Source of the DNA: Comamonadaceae bacterium
GTDB taxonomy: Bacteria; Pseudomonadota; Gammaproteobacteria; Burkholderiales; Burkholderiaceae
Length of the DNA stretch: 6,448 bases
Reading direction: 5' to 3'
NCBI GenBank assembly: GCA_947374535.1
Contig: CANCCJ010000141.1
Coordinates: forward strand, 1-6,448
This document shows positions 1 through 6,448 of this stretch, piece by piece (position 1 is the first letter of the stretch; each line of letters opens with the position of its first letter). The position numbers and the translations under genes were made by a program. A model generated the notes under the pieces. It did not search any database. It had not been told where the DNA came from and worked only from the letters and a program-made list of their open reading frames with translations.

Positions 1-203
1 AATCACCACGGCGGGCCAGCGAGCTTCAAACTTGGGAGCAAATAAACGGCGTGAGGACGGCATGCACAAAGGCTAGCACAGGTCTTTCTGTGGACTTTCA
101 AGAAACGTATGCAACTGGGCTTCAGGTTTGCAAGACAATCAGTACTTCAGACATTTTTAGCGCGGGTTGCGACAACCAACGCACGCTTTCAAAGGCCACT
201 TTC
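1..203. other. Leader region upstream of the ABC operon, no gene supported
   Basis: I see no convincing gene here. The plus frame is open from a GTG at 51 into the downstream gene, but the 51 codons it would add are not signal-peptide-like and precede a good export signal, so I treat them as untranslated leader. Three weak regulatory hints are present: a short inverted repeat CACAG-N6-CTGTG at 77-92; a GG-N10-GC arrangement (GG at 118-119, TTGCAA at 128-133) resembling a poor sigma-54 promoter; and the same TTGCAA as a possible sigma-70 -35 box, with no good -10 box 17 bases later. None is strong enough to call as a promoter. Confidence 0.5.
191..195 (+). promoter_or_regulatory. Ribosome binding site supporting the GTG start at 204
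   Basis: AAAGG lies 8 bases before the GTG at 204. It is a moderate Shine-Dalgarno match. Together with the signal peptide that begins exactly at this GTG, it favours 204 over the upstream GTG at 51 as the translation start. Confidence 0.5.
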
Positions 204-1418
204 GTGAACACCACACTTCGCCACACTCTGCGCACCGCCGCCCTGCTTTTAAGCGTGGCTTCCCTGCCCGTCTTACCCGCCATGGCACAAAACGTCATCA
301 AAATTGGTGAGATCAACAGCTACAAAGCACAGCCTGCATTTCTTGACCCCTATAAAAAAGGCATGGAGTTGGCCGTGGAAGAAATCAACGCCACCGGTGG
401 CGTGAACGGCAAGCAACTTCAGCTCATCACGCGCGATGACAACGCTTCGCCCGGCGACGCCGTGCGTGCTGCCGAAGAGCTGCTGAGCCGCGAAAAAGTG
501 GACGTGCTCTCAGGCGCGTTCCTCTCGCACATTGGTTTGGCGCTGGGCGACTTTGCCAAGCAGCGCAAGGTGTTCTTCCTCGCAGGCGAACCGCTGACCG
601 ACAAAATGGTCTGGCAAAACGGCAACCGGTACACCTACCGCCTTCGCGCCAGCACCTACATGCAAGTGGCCATGCTCGTGCCCGAAGCCGCCAAGCTCAA
701 GAAAAAACGCTGGGCCGTGGTGTACCCCAACTACGAGTACGGCCAGTCGGCGGCCGCCACCTTCAAACAACTGCTGAAGGCAGCGCAGCCCGATGTGGAA
801 TTTGTGGCTGAACAAGCCCCCGCCCTCGGCAAGATTGATGCGGGCTCTGTCACGCAAGCCATTACAGACGCCAAGCCCGACGCCATCTTCAACGTGTTGT
901 TTGCCACCGACCTCGCCAAGTTTGTGCGCGAAGGCAACACACGCGGTGTGTTTCAAGGCCGCGAAGTGGTGAGCCTCTTGACCGGTGAACCTGAGTATTT
1001 GGAACCGCTGAAAGACGAAACACCGAATGGCTGGATCGTTACCGGCTACCCCTGGTACGGCGTGCAAACGCCTGAACACAAAGCCTTTTACTTGGCCTAC
1101 CACCGCAAATACAACGACCACCCGCGCTTGGGCTCGGTCGTGGGCTACAGCATGATTCAAGCCTTGGCCGCAGGCATCGCACGCGCCAAAAGCACCGACA
1201 GCGAGAAGCTGGTGACGGCTTTCAGCGGATTGAAATTCAGCACGCCGTATGGCCCCGTGATGTTCCGCAAGCAAGACAACCAGTCCACCATGGGCGCATT
1301 TTTGGGTCGCACCAAGAATGAAGGCGGCAAGGGTGTATTGGTAGACTACCGCTACATCGACGGTGCCAGCGTGCAACCCAGCGATGACGTTGTGAAAAAA
1401 CTCAGACCGAGCAATTAA
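204..1418 (+). CDS. Periplasmic solute-binding protein of a branched-chain-amino-acid-type (HAAT) ABC transporter
   Basis: This is the extracytoplasmic receptor that captures the solute and hands it to the permease encoded next. From the GTG at 204 it is 404 residues, normal for the LivJ/LivK-like Peripla_BP_6 family. Residues 1-28 form a Sec signal peptide: basic n-region with two Arg, hydrophobic core around TAALLLSVASLPVL, and an AMA cleavage motif before Gln29. The mature protein starts with the typical first strand (VIKIGEI) and the helix KKGMELAVEEINATGGVNGK (residues 51-70). Lobe-two signatures include RWAVVYPNYEYGQ (169-181) and KPDAIFNVLF (224-233). The pocket segment at 125-134 (FLAGEPLTDK) differs from the classical LIV-binding pocket by eye, so the substrate is unknown and may be an amino acid or another carboxylate or amide. 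Codon choice is more C-ending than in the permease, consistent with high expression. It is followed by a terminator-like hairpin. Confidence 0.9.
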   Translation: MNTTLRHTLRTAALLLSVASLPVLPAMAQNVIKIGEINSYKAQPAFLDPYKKGMELAVEEINATGGVNGKQLQLITRDDNASPGDAVRAAEELLSREKVDVLSGAFLSHIGLALGDFAKQRKVFFLAGEPLTDKMVWQNGNRYTYRLRASTYMQVAMLVPEAAKLKKKRWAVVYPNYEYGQSAAATFKQLLKAAQPDVEFVAEQAPALGKIDAGSVTQAITDAKPDAIFNVLFATDLAKFVREGNTRGVFQGREVVSLLTGEPEYLEPLKDETPNGWIVTGYPWYGVQTPEHKAFYLAYHRKYNDHPRLGSVVGYSMIQALAAGIARAKSTDSEKLVTAFSGLKFSTPYGPVMFRKQDNQSTMGAFLGRTKNEGGKGVLVDYRYIDGASVQPSDDVVKKLRPSN

Positions 1419-1442
1419 GCGCCGTTCAATAAACCAATCCAC

Positions 1443-1472
1443 AACGCCCGCCTCTAGCGGGCGTTTTAATTT
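1443..1472 (+). terminator. Intrinsic terminator / attenuating hairpin between binding-protein and permease genes
   Basis: A perfect 9-bp GC-rich stem, AACGCCCGC (1443-1451) paired with GCGGGCGTT (1457-1465), has a 5-base CTCTA loop. The 3' arm runs into a U-rich tract (TTTTAATTT, 1464-1472). This is a rho-independent terminator acting on the plus strand. The minus-strand side has no comparable T-tract, so it is unidirectional. It begins 25 bases after the binding-protein stop and ends 15 bases before the permease start. The likely role is partial termination and 3'-end protection of the binding-protein message; full termination would require a separate permease promoter, for which there is almost no room. 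Confidence 0.85.
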
Positions 1473-1487
1473 CAAGCCTCAACCACC

Positions 1488-3437
1488 ATGGACATCGCCA
1501 GCTTTTTTGTGCAAGCCCTCAACGGGCTGGCCGCTGCCTCGTCTTTGTTTTTGGTGGCAGCGGGTTTGTCGCTCATTTTTGGGGTGACGCGCATCGTCAA
1601 CTTTGCGCATGGCTCGTTTTTCATGCTCGGTGTGTATGTGGCTTATTCGCTCGTGTCACATGCGGCGCCTGCTGTGTCAGCAGTTTTGAGCGACGTGTTG
1701 GGTGAGGCGGCCAGCCAAACCACCACCTACTTTTTAATGTTGCTCTGCGCGGCGCTCGTCACCGGCATGTTGGGTGCGTTGGTGGAAGTGCTGTTGCTGC
1801 GGCGCATTTACAAAGCGCCTGAGTTGTTTCAATTGCTCGCCACCTTTGCCTTGGTGCTGGTCATGCAAGACGGCACACTGTGGCTGTGGGGCGCGGAAGA
1901 TTTGCTGGGGCCACGCGCACCGGGCCTGATTGGGGCGGTCGATATTTTGGGCCGCCGCTTTCCTACGTATGACTTGTTTTTAATCGCCATAGGCCCACTG
2001 GTGTTGGCCGTGTTGTGGTGGTGTTTACAAAGCACACGTTTTGGCGTGCTGGTGCGCGCCGCCACGCAAGACCGCGAGATGCTGGGCGCTTTGGGTGTGA
2101 ACCCGCGCCACTTGTTCACCGCTGTATTTGCACTGGGCTGCGCATTGGCGGGTTTGGGTGGTGCGTTGCAACTGCCACGCGAGCCAGCGCACTTGGGGCT
2201 GGACATGGCCACGATTGGCGACGCGTTTGTAGTGGTTGTGGTCGGTGGCATGGGGTCGATCCCCGGCGCGTTTGTGGCAGCTTTGCTGATTGCCGAAATC
2301 AAAGCGCTGTGCATCGCAGTGGGCACAGTCGACATTTTGGGTGTGTCGTTTGCGTTTTCCAAACTCACACTCGTGGCCGAGTTTTTGGTGATGGCTGCGG
2401 TGTTGATGGTGCGTCCTTGGGGCTTGTTGGGCAAACCACAAAGTACGCCACGCGTCAGCACCGAGCAAGAAGCACCGTTTGCTTTGGGCAGTGTTCGTTC
2501 GCAGTGGATGTGGGTGTGCGTTGGCGCTGTGTTGTTGGCGCTGCCGCTGTTCACCGCTGACTCGCCCTACACCTTGGTGCTGGGCATTGACCTGCTCATT
2601 GCTGCTTTGTTTGCCGCGAGCTTGCACTTCATCATGGGTCCTGCGGGCATGCACTCGTTTGGTCATGCGGCTTACTTTGGTGTGGGTGCGTATGCGGCGG
2701 CGCTGCTGGTGTTGCGTGCGGGTGTGTCTAGCGAAGCGGCCTTGTTGTTGGCCCCGCTCGTCAGCGCCTTGGTGGCCGCACCCATGGCGTGGTTTGCGGT
2801 GCGTTTGTCGGGCGTGTACTTGGCCATGCTCACTTTGGCGTTTGCACAAATTGTCTGGTCTATCTGTTTTCAGTGGGACGATTTCACGGGCGGCAGCAAC
2901 GGTCTCACCGGTGTGTGGCCTAGCGCGTGGTTGCAAGACAAAGCGTCTTATTACTGGCTCACCCTCGTGCTGGTGGCCCTCAGCGTCTATACCTTGCGCC
3001 GTGTGTTGATGTCACCCTTGGGTTACGCGCTGCGTGCGAGCCGCGATTCCGTGGGCCGTGCCGAGGCCATGGGCCTGAACGTGCCGCAAGTGCAATGGCT
3101 GGGCTTTGTGGTGGCGGCAAGTTTTGCCGGTTTAGCAGGCGCGCTGTTTGCGTTCTCGAAAGGCAGCATCTCGCCCGATGTGTTGGGTGTGAGCAAGTCG
3201 GTCGATGGCTTGGTGATGGTGCTGCTGGGGGGCGTGCACACCATGGTGGGTCCACTGGTGGGCGCGGTGACATTCACCGCGTTGCAAGACAGTTTGGCGC
3301 GCAGCACCGACTATTGGCGCGCCGTGTTGGGCACCAGCATGTTGCTGCTGGTGCTGGTGTTTCCACAAGGCATTGCCGGCTCGGTGCAGACGTTGTGGCA
3401 GCGTGTGCGCCCATCGACGACGCGAGGTGATGCATGA
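1488..3437 (+). CDS. livHM: Fused LivH-LivM permease of HAAT-type ABC transporter
   Basis: This single 649-residue inner-membrane protein carries both transmembrane subunits that are separate LivH and LivM proteins in E. coli. The LivH-like half is residues about 1-312: it opens with a hydrophobic helix and the hallmark GVTRIVNFAHGSFFMLG (32-48), and has a cytoplasmic coupling segment around VRAATQDREMLGALGVNP (189-206). A polar linker (about 313-338) leads to the LivM-like half, about 339-630, marked by GPAGMHSFGHAAYFGVGAYA (384-403), the coupling segment SPLGYALRASRDSVGRAEAMGLN (509-531, seen in part) and GGVHTMVGPLVGA (581-593). Such fusions are known in Burkholderiales. The ATG start matches where LivH proteins begin, but no Shine-Dalgarno sequence precedes it (CAACCACC only). 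Its end overlaps the next gene by 4 bases (ATGA). Codon choice leans to TTG, GTG and GCG compared with the binding-protein gene. Confidence 0.92.
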   Translation: MDIASFFVQALNGLAAASSLFLVAAGLSLIFGVTRIVNFAHGSFFMLGVYVAYSLVSHAAPAVSAVLSDVLGEAASQTTTYFLMLLCAALVTGMLGALVEVLLLRRIYKAPELFQLLATFALVLVMQDGTLWLWGAEDLLGPRAPGLIGAVDILGRRFPTYDLFLIAIGPLVLAVLWWCLQSTRFGVLVRAATQDREMLGALGVNPRHLFTAVFALGCALAGLGGALQLPREPAHLGLDMATIGDAFVVVVVGGMGSIPGAFVAALLIAEIKALCIAVGTVDILGVSFAFSKLTLVAEFLVMAAVLMVRPWGLLGKPQSTPRVSTEQEAPFALGSVRSQWMWVCVGAVLLALPLFTADSPYTLVLGIDLLIAALFAASLHFIMGPAGMHSFGHAAYFGVGAYAAALLVLRAGVSSEAALLLAPLVSALVAAPMAWFAVRLSGVYLAMLTLAFAQIVWSICFQWDDFTGGSNGLTGVWPSAWLQDKASYYWLTLVLVALSVYTLRRVLMSPLGYALRASRDSVGRAEAMGLNVPQVQWLGFVVAASFAGLAGALFAFSKGSISPDVLGVSKSVDGLVMVLLGGVHTMVGPLVGAVTFTALQDSLARSTDYWRAVLGTSMLLLVLVFPQGIAGSVQTLWQRVRPSTTRGDA

Positions 3438-4231
3438 GCACGCAGCACAGCCGTGCGCTTCTTAGCGTGCAACATTTGGACAAAGCGTTTGGTGGCAACC
3501 AAGCCGTCCACGATGTGTCATTCAATTTGCAAGCGGGCGAGTTGTTAGCCCTCATCGGCCCGAACGGCGCTGGCAAGTCAACCACGTTCAACTTGGTCAA
3601 TGGTCAACTCACGCCCGACCGTGGCAGCATCACCTTAGATGGCGTGTCGCTGCTGGGTTGCAAACCTTACGAACTTTGGCGCATGGGCGTGAGTCGCACG
3701 TTTCAAATGGCGCAAACCTTTGGCTCGCTCACGGTGGCCGAAAACGTGCAAATGGCTTTGCTGTCTGCCGACGGTTTGTCACTCTCACCTTGGCAGCGCG
3801 CCACCCACTACCGCCGCGCCGATGCATTGCAACTGTTGCAACAGGTGCAGCTAGACACACAGGCCTACCGCCCCTGCAGCGAGCTAGCCTATGGCGATGT
3901 GAAGCGACTGGAGCTGGCCATGGCGTTGGCGAACAAACCGCGCTTGCTGTTGATGGACGAGCCCACCGCAGGCATGGCCCCTGACGAACGCCAAGCGCTG
4001 ATGGCGCTCACACGCCGCTTGGTAAACGAACGCCATCTCGCTGTGCTGTTCACCGAGCACAGTATGGATGTGGTGTTTGAACACGCCGACCGCGTGCTGG
4101 TGATGGCGCGTGGCACACTCATCGCACAAGGTACGCCAGCGCAAGTGCAAGCTGACCCGCAAGTGCAAGCGGTGTACTTTGGCAGTGGCAAAACTTTTTC
4201 ATCGACCACCCCCACAGGAGCCACGTCATGA
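3434..4231 (+). CDS. livG: LivG-type ATP-binding protein of HAAT ABC transporter
   Basis: This cytoplasmic ATPase drives the fused permease, presumably as a heterodimer with the following LivF-type protein. It has 265 residues, close to the family norm. Motifs seen: Walker A GPNGAGKST (42-50), Q-loop RTFQ with Gln91, ABC signature LAYGD (151-155; the LAYGD form also occurs in E. coli LivG, so it is not a defect), Walker B LLLMDEP (171-177), and switch His209 in FTEHSMD. The LivG tail is intact, with GTPAQVQADPQVQAVYFG at 233-250. The start is fixed by the ATGA overlap with the permease stop and a GAGG Shine-Dalgarno (3424-3427) 6 bases upstream. The last 15 residues are a Ser/Thr-rich tail. 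The substrate follows that of the binding protein and is not readable here. Confidence 0.93.
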   Translation: MSTQHSRALLSVQHLDKAFGGNQAVHDVSFNLQAGELLALIGPNGAGKSTTFNLVNGQLTPDRGSITLDGVSLLGCKPYELWRMGVSRTFQMAQTFGSLTVAENVQMALLSADGLSLSPWQRATHYRRADALQLLQQVQLDTQAYRPCSELAYGDVKRLELAMALANKPRLLLMDEPTAGMAPDERQALMALTRRLVNERHLAVLFTEHSMDVVFEHADRVLVMARGTLIAQGTPAQVQADPQVQAVYFGSGKTFSSTTPTGATS

Positions 4232-4914
4232 CAGATGCCACACCCCTGCTGGAGGTGCAACACCTCAATGCTTGGTATGGCGCAGCACAGGTCGTGTTCG
4301 ACGTGCAATTGCAGGTGCAGCGTGGCGAGGTGGTAGCGCTCGTCGGGCGCAATGGAGCGGGCAAGTCGAGCACGCTCAAAGCCATCATGGGACTCATGCC
4401 CCGTCGCACAGGCCGCGTGCTGTTTGCAGGGCACAACCTATCGCAGGCCGAGCCCTACCAAGCCGCACGCTTGGGGCTGGGCTATGTGCCAGAAGACCGT
4501 CGCATCTTCACCAACCTCACCGTGTTGGAGAACTTGCAACTCGGTGTTCAGCCTGCGCGTGCATTGACAGAGGGCCAACAGGGTCGTTTTACACCGCAAT
4601 GGTCGCTCGAAAAAATATTTGCGCTGTTTCCTAATTTGGCCGACATGCAGCACCGTTCGGCTAACCATATGAGTGGTGGCGAACAGCAAATGCTGACGGT
4701 GGCGCGCACGTTAATGGGCAACCCTTGCATGGTGCTGCTCGACGAGCCGTCTGAAGGTGTTGCCCCCATCATCGTGGAGCAAATGGGCGAAATGATTTTG
4801 GCGCTCAAGCGCCAAGGCGTGAGCGTGCTGCTGTCCGAGCAAAACACGCACTTTGCGCAATGGGTCAGCGACCGCAGCTACGCACTCGACCGTGGCGTAC
4901 TCACCACCGCCTAA
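4228..4914 (+). CDS. livF: LivF-type ATP-binding protein of HAAT ABC transporter, short C-terminus
   Basis: This is the second ATPase subunit, 228 residues. Motifs seen: Walker A GRNGAGKSS (40-48), the Q-loop-region motif YVPEDRRIFTNLTVLENL (86-103) characteristic of LivF, ABC signature MSGGEQQ (148-154), Walker B MVLLDEPSEG (168-177), and SEQN (203-206), where LivF proteins have Gln in place of the switch His. The start is set by the ATGA overlap with livG and a clear AGGAG (4216-4220) 7 bases upstream. The oddity is the end: after the strand YALDRGV the protein stops at TTA, without the usual LivF tail (a Gly-rich turn, an Asp-Pro-x-Val helix and a Tyr-Leu-Gly ending), which LivG here retains. 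It ends 3 bases from the stop of the convergent phosphatase gene. It is the last gene of the operon in this window, and no terminator hairpin follows it. Confidence 0.92.
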   Translation: MTDATPLLEVQHLNAWYGAAQVVFDVQLQVQRGEVVALVGRNGAGKSSTLKAIMGLMPRRTGRVLFAGHNLSQAEPYQAARLGLGYVPEDRRIFTNLTVLENLQLGVQPARALTEGQQGRFTPQWSLEKIFALFPNLADMQHRSANHMSGGEQQMLTVARTLMGNPCMVLLDEPSEGVAPIIVEQMGEMILALKRQGVSVLLSEQNTHFAQWVSDRSYALDRGVLTTA

Positions 4915-4917
4915 GCG

Positions 4918-6448
4918 TCAGATCACTTGCGGTCCGGCCTTGCCACTTTTCACCACGTAGCTGGCTTGCGTTTTCAAACCGGGCTCACTGCCTGCGGGAA
5001 ACTTGGTGGTGCGGAAATCACAGCGCACTTGGGTGGGCGTGACCGTGATCAAGCTATAGCCCCGCTCATCCGAGCGGTAGTGCAACAAGTCTGCGTTACT
5101 TTCACGAATCACAGCCGCCGGTTTGTCGCCTAAGCCGCGTGAGGTGATGGAGGTGGTCACAAACTCGCTGGCCACGATGGGTGACTGCGGGTTATTGGGC
5201 TCTAGACGCAGAGGCGCAGCTACATTGCAATGCACATCGCCACCTAAGGTGACCACGTTTTGTAACTTGGCATCCACCACGGTTTGCAGCAGGCGCTTGC
5301 GCGCTTCTGGGTAGCCGTCCCACGCGTCGTTCCAGTAGCTGCGACCGATCGGTGTGGGCACGCTGGTCGAGCTGATTTGGGTGGCTTGCGCCACCAACTT
5401 CCAGGTGCGCTTGGATGCACTCAATGTCGCGCTCAGCCAACGCTCTTGCTCTTGGCCGAGCATGCTGCGGCTGGCATCACTCAGCTCGTCGCACTGCACC
5501 ACCATGCGGCCACCGCCGCGCACGGGATCGCGGCAGGCTTGGGGACTGCGGTATTGACGGCAATCCAGTGTCCACACGTCGGCGAGCTTGCCCCAACTCA
5601 ATTGGTCATAGAGCCGCATGTTGGCTGGGTTGTTGGCGTCAGGCCCCAGCAGCAAAGGCTGATGCTCAAAGTACGCTTGGTAGGCGGCCGCTCGACGCTT
5701 TAGCAGTTGTTGTGGTTCGGTGTACTTGCGGTCTTGGTCGTTGGCGTAGTCATTGACGACTTCGTGGTCGTCCCACATCAGCACCCAGGGGTGCGCGGCA
5801 TGCGCGGCTTGCAAAAAGGGGTCACGCTTGTATTGCTCGTAGCGCTCACGGTATTGCGACAAGGTTTTAGGCTCTTCGCCATTGTGCTGTCGCACGGCAT
5901 ATTGCGGGTTGCTGCTTTCGTAGATGTAGTCGCCCACGAACAGCACAAAGTCGAGCTTCTGCTGCGCAATTTCTTGGTGCGCCAGATATTGACCTTGCTC
6001 GTAGTGCTGGCACGACGCCAAGGCCATGCGCAGCTGAGGCACGTCGGCATTCAGCGCAGGCGCGGTTCGCGTATGGCCCACTGCGCTGAGCGCGTGCCCT
6101 TGGCGAAAGCGATACCAGTAGTCGGTGCTGGGCTGCAAGTGCTGCACATGCACATGCACGCTGTGGCCACGGGTGTCGTCGGTGATGATTTCCTTTTTTT
6201 GTACGCGCTGTTGGAGTGCTGCATCTGCAAACACCTCCACTTGCACGCGTAAGGCGCCGCCCCCGGCCATTGCACGGTCTTCCTCGGTGAACAACAACCG
6301 CGTCCACAGCACCACCGAATCCGCACGCGGACGGCCACTGGCCACGCCCAAGGCGAAGGGGTTTGTCAGCCACACACGGGCCTCTTCTGTCGGTAGCGCA
6401 ATGGCGGTGGTCCACGGCGCAAGCGCTAAGGCGATCGCACTGCGTTGG
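4918..6448 (-). CDS. phoD: PhoD-like alkaline phosphatase/phosphodiesterase, 5' end cut by window edge
   Basis: This is an exported metallophosphoesterase of the PhoD family, expected to release phosphate from mono- or diesters outside the cytoplasm. Counting residues from the GTG at 6375, an N-terminal beta domain (about 5-105) starts with NPFALGVASGRPRADSVVLW, diagnostic of PhoD. The catalytic domain (about 115-470) carries the family's metal-site motifs: Cys122 in ALASCQH, Asp149 and Tyr152 in VGDYIYE, the WDDHEVVND motif (201-209, Asn208), and Asp380/His382 in GGDVHCN. No key residue looks missing. The GTG at 6375 is probably not the start: the frame remains open to 6447 and encodes a hydrophobic stretch (AIALALAPWTTAIA) typical of a signal peptide core, so the true start and any Tat twin-arginine lie beyond the window. 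PhoD proteins are typically Tat-exported and Pho-regulated, but neither can be seen here. Confidence 0.9.
   Translation of the reverse strand, partial: QRSAIALALAPWTTAIALPTEEARVWLTNPFALGVASGRPRADSVVLWTRLLFTEEDRAMAGGGALRVQVEVFADAALQQRVQKKEIITDDTRGHSVHVHVQHLQPSTDYWYRFRQGHALSAVGHTRTAPALNADVPQLRMALASCQHYEQGQYLAHQEIAQQKLDFVLFVGDYIYESSNPQYAVRQHNGEEPKTLSQYRERYEQYKRDPFLQAAHAAHPWVLMWDDHEVVNDYANDQDRKYTEPQQLLKRRAAAYQAYFEHQPLLLGPDANNPANMRLYDQLSWGKLADVWTLDCRQYRSPQACRDPVRGGGRMVVQCDELSDASRSMLGQEQERWLSATLSASKRTWKLVAQATQISSTSVPTPIGRSYWNDAWDGYPEARKRLLQTVVDAKLQNVVTLGGDVHCNVAAPLRLEPNNPQSPIVASEFVTTSITSRGLGDKPAAVIRESNADLLHYRSDERGYSLITVTPTQVRCDFRTTKFPAGSEPGLKTQASYVVKSGKAGPQVI

Noticed and set aside
51..203. GTG at 51 as the start of the binding-protein gene, giving a 455-residue protein
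   Set aside because: The added 51 residues are polar, precede a complete Sec signal peptide and have no family counterpart; the GTG at 204 has a ribosome site and places the signal peptide at the N-terminus.
510..1475. Long minus-strand open frame of 321 codons opposite the binding-protein gene
   Set aside because: It is a shadow of the real gene: composition is His/Val/Ala-rich as expected from the complement of biased codons, no domain is recognisable, and it runs through the terminator hairpin.
1829..2936. Overlapping minus-strand open frames inside the permease gene
   Set aside because: The translations are low-complexity (Thr/Asn/Ser- or Arg/His/Gln-rich), mirror the permease codon bias and have no recognisable motifs.
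3895..3930. LivG signature LAYGD instead of LSGGQ as a possible inactivating change
   Set aside because: LAYGD also occurs in functional LivG proteins including that of E. coli; Walker A, Walker B and the switch His are intact.
4834..4848. Missing switch histidine in LivF (SEQN instead of a His-containing motif)
   Set aside because: Gln at this position is characteristic of the LivF family, so this is normal and not degeneration.
4888..4945. Possible terminator hairpin after livF (GTGG...CCAC and the GGTCCGGCC stretch)
   Set aside because: The pairings are only 4-5 bp and not followed by a convincing T-tract on either strand.
6143..6160. Tandem hexamer TGCACA, TGCACA, TGCACG
   Set aside because: It is in frame, encodes alternating Val-His in a predicted beta strand of the PhoD N-terminal domain, and is too short to be a repeat of interest.

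Overview
The window looks like ordinary chromosomal DNA from a betaproteobacterium, most likely order Burkholderiales and near the Comamonadaceae. The reasons are moderately high GC, a branched-chain-amino-acid-type ABC operon with a fused LivH-LivM permease, and the style of the solute-binding protein (Burkholderiales proteins of this type share the stretch around LAGEPLTDK and YPNYEYGQ). This placement comes from family knowledge, not a database search.

Layout: positions 1-203 are a leader with no convincing gene. Positions 204-4914 hold four co-directional plus-strand genes forming one high-affinity uptake system of the HAAT (Liv) class: a periplasmic solute-binding protein (204-1418), a fused two-domain permease (1488-3437), a LivG-type ATPase (3434-4231) and a LivF-type ATPase (4228-4914). 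The last three are translationally coupled through two 4-base ATGA overlaps. A strong intrinsic terminator-like hairpin (1443-1472) separates the binding-protein gene from the permease gene, which suggests partial termination so that the binding protein is made in excess.

Positions 4918-6448 (minus strand) hold a PhoD-type metallophosphatase converging on the operon, with only 3 bases between the two stop codons. Its frame stays open to the right edge and encodes a hydrophobic leader there, so the gene is cut by the window and its true start lies outside.

How the genes work together: the binding protein captures a small solute in the periplasm and delivers it to the fused permease, which is powered by the LivG/LivF ATPase pair. 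The substrate cannot be fixed from sequence. The family default is branched-chain amino acids, but the binding-protein pocket segment does not obviously match the classical leucine/isoleucine/valine pocket. The PhoD-like enzyme is probably a separate transcription unit for exported phosphoester hydrolysis. I found no mobile element, CRISPR array, RNA gene or evident new system; the points of interest are matters of gene architecture and expression.
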